Below, piece by piece: positions 25,495-33,655 of a stretch of DNA of 64,000 bases. Position 1 is the stretch's first letter. Each line of letters starts with the position of its first letter. The stretch covers positions 6,448,001-6,512,000 of the forward strand of contig NZ_FNSV01000005.1 of assembly GCF_900105905.1 (NCBI RefSeq), given 5' to 3'. The DNA comes from Rhodococcus koreensis. Its GTDB lineage: Bacteria > Actinomycetota > Actinomycetes > Mycobacteriales > Mycobacteriaceae. The position numbers were made by a program, and so were the translations under genes. The notes under the pieces were generated by a model. It saw only the letters and a list, made by a program, of their open reading frames with translations. It made no database searches and was not told the origin of the DNA.

Positions 25495-26765
25495 AGCCCG
25501 ACCACGCCGAGGGTGGACGCCGAGACGCCGACGTCGAGGATTCGCGCGACCCGGGCATTGTCCCGGAAGTCGATCTCGGCCACCGACTTCGACGCGGGAT
25601 CCGACACGTACGCGCGGGTGCCACCGACGACGATCACCGGTGGGGTCGAGGATGCATGGCTCGGGTCGTGAGGGTGTGCCAGGACGCGGGACGACGCGGT
25701 CTCCGCGCCGGACTGCACGTCGTACACGCGGAAGGTGCCGTCGGCGAGGACGGCGAACACCGAGCGTCCGTCGCCCGCGAGCGCGACATCCAGCGCCCGG
25801 TCCGGGGTCCGGACGTGCGTCCACCCGCGGGTGCGCGCATCGAAGACCAGCAGCCCGTCGTTGGTGGCGGCGGGTCCCGCGGTGGCGACGTGAAGCGGCA
25901 GGCCGTCGTGTCCGCGGAGCGCGGTGGGACGGGTGGCGGCGCCGATGCCCGCCGGGTACGCAACCTTCTCCGACGTCCAGGTGCCGTCGCCGGCGGTCGC
26001 GAGGAACAGTCCGTCCTCGCACGCGCCCAGCACATGCGTGTCGGATACGGCCGCGCCGTTCAGGTTCGGGCAGGCGGTGTCGAAGCGCTGCGGGACCGCA
26101 CCGTCTGTGGTGTGGAGTTCGAGCGTGCCGGTTCCGGTCGCGGCCGAGTGCGAGACCACGAATCCGTCGGCGATCGGCAGGGCGACCCCGTGGTGCGGGG
26201 CGTCGGCCCGCACGACCGTGTCGACGTCGATGCTGTCCTTGCGGAGGGCGGCGAAGTCGATCACGCGGGCGACGCCGTCGCCGTCGAAGAACGTCGCGAC
26301 CTTGTCGTCGCCCTCGATCACGCGCCCGGGGCCGTCGCCCTCGAGAACGCCGAGTTCGACCGGGTCCTTGGTGTACGAGTGGGTGTGGTCCCCGTGGTCG
26401 ATGGTCCAGGTGCCGGCGTCCACGACGTGCACGGCGCCGCCGGTGCCGTCGACGGCGAACGCGTAGCGGTCCTTGACCGTCGTCACCTGTGCCGGGTTGT
26501 CGTACTCGAACGAATGGAGGGTCTCGGCGGTCGCGAGGTCGAGGACGGTCACGCGGCCGGAGTCGGCGTCCGACACGACGAGCCGGGGTTCCGGCCCCTC
26601 CACCTCGGTGGATCCCGCCTCGGCGGCGAGGTCGCTACCCGGCTGGGTCCGGCCGCCGGGGGAGGCCGCCTCCTCCGGTGGGGACGCGCAGGCGCCGACG
26701 GTCAGCGCGGCGACCGCGGCAATCGCTGCGCGGGCGAGGGTCGTGTTCGGCATTCGGGGCTCCAT
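25491..26765 (-). CDS. aztD: AztD zinc metallochaperone lipoprotein (copy 2, in operon)
   Basis: 424 residues with a lipoprotein signal (LTVGAC, Cys near 26) and a beta-propeller like copy 1: VLDLATAETLHSFEYD, VHVVDAGTWTIDHGDHTHSY (a His-Asp-His-x-His cluster near 120), DAPHHGVALPIADG near 190, CPNLNGAAV and DARTRGWTHVRT. The His cluster suits the flexible zinc site of AztD. It lies between aztB and aztC, its ATG directly after the aztB stop and its stop overlapping the aztC start, which is the usual place for aztD. Copy 1 lies outside the tight unit, so this copy is probably the ancestral one. Confidence 0.88.
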   Translation of the reverse strand: MEPRMPNTTLARAAIAAVAALTVGACASPPEEAASPGGRTQPGSDLAAEAGSTEVEGPEPRLVVSDADSGRVTVLDLATAETLHSFEYDNPAQVTTVKDRYAFAVDGTGGAVHVVDAGTWTIDHGDHTHSYTKDPVELGVLEGDGPGRVIEGDDKVATFFDGDGVARVIDFAALRKDSIDVDTVVRADAPHHGVALPIADGFVVSHSAATGTGTLELHTTDGAVPQRFDTACPNLNGAAVSDTHVLGACEDGLFLATAGDGTWTSEKVAYPAGIGAATRPTALRGHDGLPLHVATAGPAATNDGLLVFDARTRGWTHVRTPDRALDVALAGDGRSVFAVLADGTFRVYDVQSGAETASSRVLAHPHDPSHASSTPPVIVVGGTRAYVSDPASKSVAEIDFRDNARVARILDVGVSASTLGVVGL

Positions 26766-27620
26766 CTATCGAACGGGTATCGGAGTGGGTGACACGGCAG
26801 GTCGGAGTCGTCGCGATGCCGACCGGATGACGGCGGCGACGAAGAATTGGAGAACGGCGAGCCCGGTGATCGTCGCGCCCGCGGCGGTGTCGGCGTTCCA
26901 CGACACGATCAGTCCTGTGAGCGTCGCGGACCAGCCGAGCAGTACGGCAATGGCCATCGTGGCGCCGATCGACCTGCCGAACAGCGCCGCGGTGGCCGAC
27001 GGAGCGACGAGAAGTCCGAACACGAGCAGGGTGCCGACGATGCGGAACGACGCGACCACGGCGAGGACCACCAGCGCGAGCAGGGCGAGGTGCGCCCACC
27101 GGGGCCGCAGCCCCAGGGTGTGGGCCTTGCGTTCGTCGAAGACGAGGGCGACGAACGGGCGGTACGCGATCACCGAGACGATCCCGGCTACCGCGGCCGC
27201 CGCGGCGAGCCAGATCAGGTCGCCGCGCGTCGCGGACAGGACGTCACCGAAGAGGAAGGCGGTGAGATCGACCGCGAACGATCGTGCGCGCGAGACGATC
27301 ACGACACCCAGTGCGAGCATGCCGACGAACAGCAGGCCGATCCCGGTGTCCTCGGACAGTCGCGAGTTCTTCGACACCCACGCGACGCCGAGAATCATGA
27401 CGACCGCGCTGGCGGCCGCGCCGACGAGGAGATTGGCGCCCGCGAGATAGGCGACTGCCACGCCGGGCAGCATGCCGTGCGAGATGGCCTCGCTCATGAA
27501 GGCCATGCCCCGCAACACGACCCACGTGCCGACGAGTCCGCAGAGGACGGACACCAGCATGCCCGCGAGCAGGGCGCGCTGGACGAAGGACACCGTCAGG
27601 GGGTCGAGTAGCCATTCCAC
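26766..27620 (-). CDS. aztB: Zinc ABC transporter permease AztB
   Basis: 284-residue ABC-3-type permease with eight or so transmembrane helices. The conserved EAA-like region G-M-L-P-G-V-A-V-A-Y near residue 50 follows M-S-E-A-I-S-H; further segments are SFRIVGTLLVFGLLVAPSAT near 210 and GWSATLTGLIVSW. GTG start at 27620. First gene of the leftward aztB-aztD-aztC unit and divergent from aztA, whose start lies only 18 nt away; the Zur-like box 27633-27649 sits between and could repress both directions when zinc is plentiful. Confidence 0.93.
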   Translation of the reverse strand: MEWLLDPLTVSFVQRALLAGMLVSVLCGLVGTWVVLRGMAFMSEAISHGMLPGVAVAYLAGANLLVGAAASAVVMILGVAWVSKNSRLSEDTGIGLLFVGMLALGVVIVSRARSFAVDLTAFLFGDVLSATRGDLIWLAAAAAVAGIVSVIAYRPFVALVFDERKAHTLGLRPRWAHLALLALVVLAVVASFRIVGTLLVFGLLVAPSATAALFGRSIGATMAIAVLLGWSATLTGLIVSWNADTAAGATITGLAVLQFFVAAVIRSASRRLRPAVSPTPIPVR

Positions 27621-27632
27621 TCTGCTAATCTA

Positions 27633-27649
27633 ACGATAATGATTGTCGT
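27633..27649. promoter_or_regulatory. Zur-like box between aztB and aztA
   Basis: ACGATAATGATTGTCGT, an inverted repeat with 7 of 8 half-site pairs matching around a central G, of the GATAAT-N-ATTGTC type known for Fur-family regulators. It covers the aztA start codon (27639). Divergent zinc-uptake genes make Zur the likely ligand. Confidence 0.65.
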
Positions 27650-28274
27650 AAGCGAAATCGCGGTCCGATACGGTTCGACCCCGGCGTTGAACGGTGTGAG
27701 TGTGTGCCTCACACCGGGCACCGTCACGGCTGTGGTGGGGCACAACGGTTCGGGGAAGTCGACGCTCCTGCAGTGCCTCGCCGGCATCGCGCGTGTCACG
27801 TCGGGGCGGATCGACGGCACGGACGGGCTGCGCACGGCGTATGTGCCGCAACGACATGCGGTGAGCGAACAGCTACCGCTGACCGTGCGTGAGGTGGTGG
27901 CGATGGGCGCCTGGCAACGGCGCGGAGTGTGGCGGCGGCTCACCCCCGGCGACCGCGACGCCGTGGATGCGGCACTGTCCAGGCTGGGTCTCGCGGATCT
28001 CGGCGCGCGGCCGATCGGCGCGCTCTCGGGCGGGCAGCGTCAACGCGCCCTGCTCGCGCAGGCACTCGTGCAACGCGGCGACCTGCTGCTCCTCGACGAG
28101 CCGACCACCGGACTCGACGCGCACGCCCGCGCGGTGATCGGCGACGTCGTCGGCGAAGAGGCCGCGCGGGGTGCGATCGTCGTGACGGCCACGCACGACT
28201 CCGGCGACGCGGAACGCGCCGATCAGGTGCTGACCCTGTCGGCGGGGATGCCGCTCACCCCACTTCGACGATGA
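27639..28274 (+). CDS. aztA: Zinc ABC transporter ATP-binding protein AztA
   Basis: 211-residue ABC ATPase. Walker A GHNGSGKST near 35, Q-loop YVPQRHAV near 69, signature LSGGQRQRA near 130, Walker B LLLLDEPTTGLD near 150 and switch His in TATHDSGD near 187. Powers zinc import with AztB and AztC. It is divergent from the other azt genes. The ATG lies inside the Zur-like palindrome with no room for a normal ribosome site, so translation from a leaderless mRNA is likely. The 3' end overlaps the convergent VOC gene by 20 nt. Confidence 0.94.
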   Translation: MIVVSEIAVRYGSTPALNGVSVCLTPGTVTAVVGHNGSGKSTLLQCLAGIARVTSGRIDGTDGLRTAYVPQRHAVSEQLPLTVREVVAMGAWQRRGVWRRLTPGDRDAVDAALSRLGLADLGARPIGALSGGQRQRALLAQALVQRGDLLLLDEPTTGLDAHARAVIGDVVGEEAARGAIVVTATHDSGDAERADQVLTLSAGMPLTPLRR

Positions 28275-28647
28275 CGAGTTTGTTGCCGTCCGGATCGCGG
28301 AAGTAGAACATGGGCGGCACGTAGTCGCCCATCCGCAGGACCTCCGCATCCACGTCGATGCCGCTCGCCGACAGGGTGGCATGGTCGGCGTCGGCGTCCG
28401 AGGTGGTGAGCCGGATGCCGGTCTCGACGCCCACCGGGACACCGTCACGGGTTGGCACGAGCGCGATCGACGTGGCCGAACCCGGCGGCGCCACCTCCAC
28501 CCACCGCTGACCGGGGCTGAACTCCGCATCCATGCGACGCTCGAAACCGAGTGTGCCCACATAAAATTCGAGCGACCGATCCTGATCGGTCACGGGAACC
28601 GCCACCGTGTGCACCCCGTTGATGTGGGTCTTGCCGTCTTCGGTCAT
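28255..28647 (-). CDS. VOC/glyoxalase-bleomycin-resistance family protein
   Basis: 130-residue single-module VOC protein: GVHTVAVPVTDQDRSLEFYV at the N-terminus, LGFERRMDAEF, VEVAPPGSATSIALVP near 48 and MFYFRDPDGNKLVIVEVG at the C-terminus, where the Glu of the metal site sits. It could be a small dioxygenase, glyoxalase or antibiotic-binding protein; sequence does not tell. It forms a leftward pair with a second VOC protein 24 nt upstream. Overlaps the aztA 3' end by 20 nt on the opposite strand. Confidence 0.88.
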   Translation of the reverse strand: MTEDGKTHINGVHTVAVPVTDQDRSLEFYVGTLGFERRMDAEFSPGQRWVEVAPPGSATSIALVPTRDGVPVGVETGIRLTTSDADADHATLSASGIDVDAEVLRMGDYVPPMFYFRDPDGNKLVIVEVG

Positions 28648-28671
28648 GCGTCCACCTCCCGTCGGCAGGCG

Positions 28672-29145
28672 TCACGCCTGCTCGGCTGCCTTCTCGAGTT
28701 CGGCGACGTCGAGTTTGCGCATCTTCAGCATCGCCTGCATGGCACGCTGCACCTTCGCGTCGTCCGGGTCGCGCATGAGTTCGTACAGCCGCTCCGGGAC
28801 CACCTGCCAGGACACGCCGAAACGGTCCTTGACCCAACCGCATTGGCTCTCCTCGCCGCCGTCGGTGAAGGCGTCCCAGTACCGGTCCACTTCGTCCTGG
28901 TCGGCACACAGGATCTCGAAGGAGATGGCCTCGTCGAACGTGAACTGCGGGCCGCCGTTGAGTGCGATGAACGGTTGTCCGTTGATCTCGAAGGACACGG
29001 TCAGCACCTGTCCCTCCGGGCCGGGAGTGTTCGGACCGTAGTGGGTGACCTCCGTGATTCGCGAGTTGGGAAACAAGGAGGTGTAGAACTTCGCGGCCTC
29101 TTCGCCTCGAGTGTCGAACCAGAGACAGGGGGTGATGGGTTTCAT
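28672..29145 (-). CDS. PhnB-like VOC protein (3-demethylubiquinone methyltransferase-like)
   Basis: 157 residues of the PhnB-type VOC family: MKPITPCLWFDTRGEEAAKF, YTSLFPNSRITEVTHYG, FEINGQPFIALNGGP near 50, SFEILCADQDEVDRYWDAF near 75, CGWVKDRFGVSWQVVPERL near 100, and a helical tail V-Q-R-A-M-Q-A-M-L-K-M-R-K-L-D. Fold is clear but the catalytic role is unknown; no SAM-binding motif is present, so the methyltransferase label common in databases is not supported by what is seen. Upstream partner of the VOC protein at 28255. Confidence 0.88.
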   Translation of the reverse strand: MKPITPCLWFDTRGEEAAKFYTSLFPNSRITEVTHYGPNTPGPEGQVLTVSFEINGQPFIALNGGPQFTFDEAISFEILCADQDEVDRYWDAFTDGGEESQCGWVKDRFGVSWQVVPERLYELMRDPDDAKVQRAMQAMLKMRKLDVAELEKAAEQA

Positions 29146-29235
29146 GGCGCATTCCTCTCGCGGGTCCTCGTCGGTTCATCCTCGCCGATATAGACCGCGC
29201 CTGCGCCCGAAACTCATCGGACCGCTGTCAGGAGT

Positions 29236-30513
29236 TCAGTGCACCGTCCGGGTGGACGAGATGGCGATCGCTCCGAGCAGCCCGACCAGGGCGAAGGCGT
29301 AGAACCCCCACGGGACCGCGTAGCCGGCGCCGAGCAGGACGCCGCCGAGGATGGGGCCGCAGATCGCGCCCACCCGGCCGACACCCGCCGACCAGCCGAG
29401 GGCCGTCGCGCGGATCTGCGGCGGGTGGTTGGCGCTCGTGAACGCGTAGACGAGAACCTGTGCGCTGAACACGAAGCAGCCTGCGAGGAACACCAGGGCG
29501 TAGATGCCGAACGACACCTTGACGCTGAGCAGGGCGAGGAACACCGCGGCGCCCGCGAACCAGATGATGGCCGCGGTGCGCGGACCGATCTTGTTGGCGA
29601 CGCCGCCCGCGATCAGCAGTCCGACCACCGCGCCGGCGTTGAGGATCAGCAGGAACGTCAGCGACGCGCCGAGGTCGTAACCCGCCTCGCGCATGATCGT
29701 CGGCAGCCACGTGTTGAGGCCATAGACGAGCAGAAGTCCCATGAACGAGGTGACCCAGATGGCGATGCTGTTGCGCAGGAACGGCCGCGAGAACAGGGCG
29801 CGCACCGGGTTCGCCGACGCCGCGACGGGAGCGTCGGCGGCGGGGGCCGCTTCCAGTTCCAGGCCGTACTGCTTCGCGATGGCCTCCGCCTCGGCGCGCT
29901 TGCCGTGCGACAGCAGGTACGAGGGGGACTCGGGGAGGTGGCGGAGCATCAGCGGGATCAGGACCACCGCGGGAAGGGCGCCGACGACGAACATCGAACG
30001 CCAGCCGAACGGTTCGATCAGGACGATCGCCAGCGCCGCCGTCGCGACGGCACCCACGTGGTATCCGGTCATCAGCAGCGTCGACGCGGATCCGCCGCCC
30101 TGCTTCTTCGAGAATTCGTTGACGAGGGCGAGCGCGGTCGGCAGCGCGCCGCCGAGGCCGACACCGGCGAGGAAGCGGAACAGTCCGAACAGGAACGGGT
30201 TAGGCGCGACCGCGCAGAGGAGAGTGAGGATCGAGAACGCCGCCACCGCGTACAGCAGGGCGCGCCTGCGTCCGATGACGTCGGTGAGCGTGCCGATGAC
30301 GAGCGCGCCGATGGTCATGCCGACCAGGCCGAACGTCGAGATGAACGTGATCGCGCCCGTCGACAGATTCCAGTCGCTGTACTCGCGGAGCGAGGGGATG
30401 ACGGCACCGAGGACGACCAGGTCGAACCCGTCGAGCAGCACGGCCACCCAGCAGAGGGGCGCGACCCAGAGGGCGGTGGAGGCGCGGGCGGCGCTTCGTT
30501 GGGAAGTGGTCAT
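29236..30513 (-). CDS. MFS transporter, aromatic acid:H+ symporter (AAHS) type
   Basis: 425 residues, 12 predicted helices. AAHS features: LCWVAVLLDGFDLVVLGAVI in helix 1 (the DG-F-D motif), GTLTDVIGRRRALL loop 2-3 near 75, GLGGALPTALALVNEF near 125, and a cytoplasmic loop rich in Ala around residue 225. Family members import 4-hydroxybenzoate, protocatechuate, benzoate, gentisate or similar acids; pobA lies 3 kb away, so 4-hydroxybenzoate is a fair but unproven guess. ATG at 30513 chosen; a longer frame lacks homology. A TTGACA-N18-CACAAT promoter is seen at 30612-30583. Confidence 0.9.
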   Translation of the reverse strand: MTTSQRSAARASTALWVAPLCWVAVLLDGFDLVVLGAVIPSLREYSDWNLSTGAITFISTFGLVGMTIGALVIGTLTDVIGRRRALLYAVAAFSILTLLCAVAPNPFLFGLFRFLAGVGLGGALPTALALVNEFSKKQGGGSASTLLMTGYHVGAVATAALAIVLIEPFGWRSMFVVGALPAVVLIPLMLRHLPESPSYLLSHGKRAEAEAIAKQYGLELEAAPAADAPVAASANPVRALFSRPFLRNSIAIWVTSFMGLLLVYGLNTWLPTIMREAGYDLGASLTFLLILNAGAVVGLLIAGGVANKIGPRTAAIIWFAGAAVFLALLSVKVSFGIYALVFLAGCFVFSAQVLVYAFTSANHPPQIRATALGWSAGVGRVGAICGPILGGVLLGAGYAVPWGFYAFALVGLLGAIAISSTRTVH

Positions 30514-30582
30514 GATGTCCTCGACATTCGGTGATCTCCGCAGGGTGTTCGCGATGCGAACCCTAGTTCTGTAGGCGCACTC

Positions 30583-30612
30583 ATTGTGTGGCGCGCCATA
30601 GTTGCCTGTCAA
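30583..30612 (-). promoter_or_regulatory. Sigma-70-type promoter for the MFS transporter
   Basis: Minus strand TTGACA (30612-30607), 18-nt spacer, CACAAT (30588-30583), about 70 nt before the ATG at 30513. The rest of the 230-nt gap to the acyltransferase holds no gene; a GGATAAT near 30700 could be the -10 for the rightward gene. Confidence 0.5.
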
Positions 30613-30743
30613 ACATGGCCACTCCACATGTGGGCGGTCCGCCGACCTGGGCGTGCGCCCAAAATCACCGCCGGTTGGTCAAGGCTTGGTAAACCCCGTG
30701 TGGATAATCGACCGGGTACCGAGTCGATGAGCCAGGACGGACT

Positions 30744-32810
30744 GTGAGAACCAACCACCAGGTGGCTACCAGCCGTCCGCGCGCCGCCGCGTCACCGTCG
30801 ACGGCCGGCGGCTACCGGTACGACCTCGACGGACTGCGCGGCATCGCGATCGCCCTGGTCGTCGTCTATCACGTGTGGTTCGGGCGGGTGTCCGGCGGCG
30901 TCGACATCTTCCTGGTGCTCTCCGGCTTCTTCTTCACCGGCATGCTCGTGCGCCGAGTGGGTGCGAACTCCGGTCCGTCGATCCCGGCCGTCCTGCGGCG
31001 CACGGCCCGGCGGCTGCTGCCCGCACTGGTGGTGGTGACGGCCGCGACGGCCGTCGTCACTGTCGTGCAGCGGCCCTTCACACAGTGGTCCGGGATCGCC
31101 GATCAACTCCTCGCGTCGCTGCTGTATGTGCAGAACTGGCAACTGGCCCGGACCGCATCCGACTACGCCGCCGCCGACGCGTCCGTCAGTCCGCTGCAGC
31201 ACCTGTGGTCGATGTCCGTGCAGGGGCAGTTCTACGTGCTCGCGCTCGCGGTGGTCGCGGGAGTGGCCTGGACGTGCCGGCGCCGGACCGGTCTCGTGCG
31301 TCCCCTGCTCGGCGGCATCCTCGGTGCGGGGTTCCTGGTGTCGTTCGGCTACGCCGCGACGCTGTCGCAGGACCGCCAGTCGTGGGCGTACTTCGACACG
31401 TTCGCGCGACTGTGGGAGTTGCTCGCGGGCGCACTGCTCGCGCTCGTCGTGCACCGGGTCGACCTGCCCCGCGGGTGGCGGGTGGCTCTCGCGGTGTCGG
31501 GGTTCGCCGTCGTGCTCGGGTGCGGATTCCTCGTCGACGGCGCCGCGCTGTTCCCCGGACCGGCGGCCCTGATCCCGGTGGGCGCTGCGGTCGCGCTGAT
31601 CCTCGCCGGAACCGGCCGGTCCGACCAGCCGGGGGTCGTGAGGATGCTGGCGTCCCGGCCGTTCGTCGAACTCGGTGGCCTGGCCTATTCGCTGTACCTG
31701 TGGCACTGGCCGATCCTCATCTTCTACCTCACGTGGCGGGAGCGGCCCGCGGTCGGAGCGCTCGGCGGACTCGCGGTGATCCTCGTGTCGCTGGTGCTGG
31801 CGTGGCTCACCCAGCGGCTGATCGAAGCGCGCTTCCAGACGGGGTCGGCCCGTCCGGGTCGGGCGCTCACCGCGCTGATCGCGATCCTCGGCGTTGCCGT
31901 GGTCGGCGCGGCGTCCGGCTGGAACGTGTATCTGGTCCGCAACCCGGAGACCACCGCGCGGGTCGGCGAGCTGGACCCGTGGCTGTACCCGGGCGCGGCG
32001 TCGCTGACCGATGGCGCGTTCGCGCCGCGCACCGACATGCGGCCCACCCTGCTCGAGGCGCCGGGAGATCTTCCGCCGCCGACCGTCGACGGCTGTATCT
32101 CCGATCTGAGCACCCGCGACGTCGTGACCTGCGTGTACGGCGACGTCACCGCCGATCGGACGATCGCCGTGGTGGGCAGTTCCCACGCCGAGCACTGGAT
32201 GCCCGCGCTCGACCGCATCGGGCAGCAGCGCGGCATCCGTGTCGAGACGTATCTGAAGATGGGGTGCCCGCTGACCGTCGCGGACGTCCCGCTGCTCGCC
32301 GGCGAGCCGTATCCCGACTGCGGCGACTGGTCCCGCGACGTCCTGGACCGGCTGCGTGACCACCGGCCGGACTGGGTGTTCTCGACGTCCTCGCGTCCCA
32401 ACGAGGAGGGGGCCGGCGACGTCACCCCCACCGACTACGTGGGCCTGTGGGAGCGGCTCGCCGATTTCGGGCTCCCGTTCCTCGGCATCCGCGACACCCC
32501 GTGGCTGCACCACGACGGCGTCCCGTACTCGGCGGTCGACTGCCTGGCCGACGGCGGCGACGCCGACAGTTGCGGACTGCCCCGCGACGACGTGCTGGCC
32601 CCGGACAACCCGACGGTCGAGGCGGCCCGCGACCTGCCGTCGGTGCATCCGCTCGACCTCACCGACGCCGTCTGTGACGTGGCGATCTGCCGTGCGGTGC
32701 AGGGAAACATCCTCGTCTACCACGATTCGCACCACCTCTCGGCGACGTATGTCCGGAGCCTCGCCCCCGAACTGGACCGGCAGGTCGGCATGGCCACCCG
32801 CTGGTGGTGA
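30744..32810 (+). CDS. Membrane acyltransferase 3 with C-terminal SGNH domain (OafA/OatA-like)
   Basis: 688 residues. N-terminal acyltransferase-3 domain with about ten transmembrane helices: YRYDLDGLRGIAIALVVVYH near 22 (catalytic His region), GGVDIFLVLSGFFFTG near 52, R-R-T-A-R-R-L-L-P-A, and YSLYLWHWPILIF near 315. An extracytoplasmic SGNH hydrolase-like domain follows from about 440: VVGSSHAEHWMPAL (Ser block) near 475 and YHDSHHLSATYV (Asp/His block) near 660. Such enzymes move acyl groups, often acetate, from the cytoplasm onto surface glycans or lipids. GTG start at 30744. A single gene with IclR following 16 nt later. Confidence 0.92.
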   Translation: MRTNHQVATSRPRAAASPSTAGGYRYDLDGLRGIAIALVVVYHVWFGRVSGGVDIFLVLSGFFFTGMLVRRVGANSGPSIPAVLRRTARRLLPALVVVTAATAVVTVVQRPFTQWSGIADQLLASLLYVQNWQLARTASDYAAADASVSPLQHLWSMSVQGQFYVLALAVVAGVAWTCRRRTGLVRPLLGGILGAGFLVSFGYAATLSQDRQSWAYFDTFARLWELLAGALLALVVHRVDLPRGWRVALAVSGFAVVLGCGFLVDGAALFPGPAALIPVGAAVALILAGTGRSDQPGVVRMLASRPFVELGGLAYSLYLWHWPILIFYLTWRERPAVGALGGLAVILVSLVLAWLTQRLIEARFQTGSARPGRALTALIAILGVAVVGAASGWNVYLVRNPETTARVGELDPWLYPGAASLTDGAFAPRTDMRPTLLEAPGDLPPPTVDGCISDLSTRDVVTCVYGDVTADRTIAVVGSSHAEHWMPALDRIGQQRGIRVETYLKMGCPLTVADVPLLAGEPYPDCGDWSRDVLDRLRDHRPDWVFSTSSRPNEEGAGDVTPTDYVGLWERLADFGLPFLGIRDTPWLHHDGVPYSAVDCLADGGDADSCGLPRDDVLAPDNPTVEAARDLPSVHPLDLTDAVCDVAICRAVQGNILVYHDSHHLSATYVRSLAPELDRQVGMATRWW

Positions 32811-32826
32811 CCGGGATACTGACGGC

Positions 32827-33564
32827 ATGTCCGAAGACGACCGCAGCATGCTGGGACGGGCCTTCCTGGTGCTGGGGTCGTTCACGTCGGAACGTCCGCG
32901 GCTGTCGCAGTCGGAGCTGAGCCGTCGCACCGGGCTGCCGCTGCCCACCGTGCACCGGCTGTGCCGTCAGCTCGTCGCCAACGGCGCGCTCGAACGCATC
33001 GACGACGGGCACTACGAGATCGGGGTGCGGCTGTGGGAGTTGGGTGCGCTCGCGCCCCGCGCCCACGGGCTGCGGCAGGTGGCGTTGCCGTATCTCGAGG
33101 ACCTGTACGAGGCGACACGCGAGAACGTGCAGCTCGTGGTCCGGGAAGATCTCGAGGCGCTGTACATCGAGCGGTTGTCGGCGCGCGGGGCCGTGACCGT
33201 CGTCGGCAGGGCCGGTGGCCGGCTGCCGCTGCACGCGTCGAGCGGCGGTCTCGTGCTGCTGGCGTTCGGCGGCAAGGACCTGCTCGACGGGGTCCTCGCG
33301 GCGGGCCTCGAACGCTTCACCCCGTCGACCATCACCACCGAACATCGGCTGCGCAGCACCCTCGACGACATCCGCCGGACCGGGTGGGTCACGTGCCGCG
33401 AACACCTCAACATCGGAACGCTCGCCGTGGCCGCGCCGGTGTCGCGGTCGACGGGGGAGGTGGTGGCCGCCGTCTCCGTCGTGGTTCCGGCGGAAAAGGA
33501 TCCCGCGCCCCTGATCCCGGCCGTGCGGGCGGCGGCGCGGGGCATTTCCCGTGGCGTCGCGTAG
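32827..33564 (+). CDS. IclR-family transcriptional regulator
   Basis: 245 residues. N-terminal winged helix-turn-helix (LGRAFLVLGSF, SQSELSRRTGLPLPTVHRLC near 27-47, L-V-A-N-G-A-L-E-R) and a C-terminal IclR effector domain (LGALAPRAHGLRQVALPYLE, LYIERLSARGAVTVVGRAG, GRLPLHASSGGLVLLAFGG near 135). Directly upstream of pobA in the same direction with a 17-bp perfect palindrome between them, so it is the likely regulator of 4-hydroxybenzoate use (PobR role). IclR-type PobR regulators are known from other bacteria; the assignment is by context. Confidence 0.92.
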   Translation: MSEDDRSMLGRAFLVLGSFTSERPRLSQSELSRRTGLPLPTVHRLCRQLVANGALERIDDGHYEIGVRLWELGALAPRAHGLRQVALPYLEDLYEATRENVQLVVREDLEALYIERLSARGAVTVVGRAGGRLPLHASSGGLVLLAFGGKDLLDGVLAAGLERFTPSTITTEHRLRSTLDDIRRTGWVTCREHLNIGTLAVAAPVSRSTGEVVAAVSVVVPAEKDPAPLIPAVRAAARGISRGVA

Positions 33565-33569
33565 CTCGT

Positions 33570-33586
33570 CTTTCACTCAGTGAAAG
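33570..33586. promoter_or_regulatory. Operator palindrome CTTTCACT-C-AGTGAAAG
   Basis: Perfect 8-bp arms around one C, in the 91-nt gap between the IclR gene and pobA, 70 nt before the pobA ATG. The only strong repeat in the gap, so the likely binding site of the IclR regulator for pobA. Confidence 0.7.
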
Positions 33587-33655
33587 TGGGGGTGTTGCTG
33601 GCCGTTTCTTCGAAGGACAGTGACTGGTGTCACGAACTACGCGAGGAGTCTGCTC

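Noticed and set aside
27690-27715. TGTGA...TCACA sequence in aztA as a CRP box
   Set aside because: The half-sites are 9 nt apart instead of 6 and lie within the coding region.
29239-30534. 431-codon plus-strand frame antisense to the MFS transporter
   Set aside because: Charged low-complexity sequence (Arg/Asp/Glu) with no domain; the opposite strand encodes a clear membrane protein.
30792-32948. 718-codon open frame on the minus strand
   Set aside because: Antisense to the acyltransferase gene, rich in Arg, Gly and Asp with no recognisable fold; a shadow of the codon bias.
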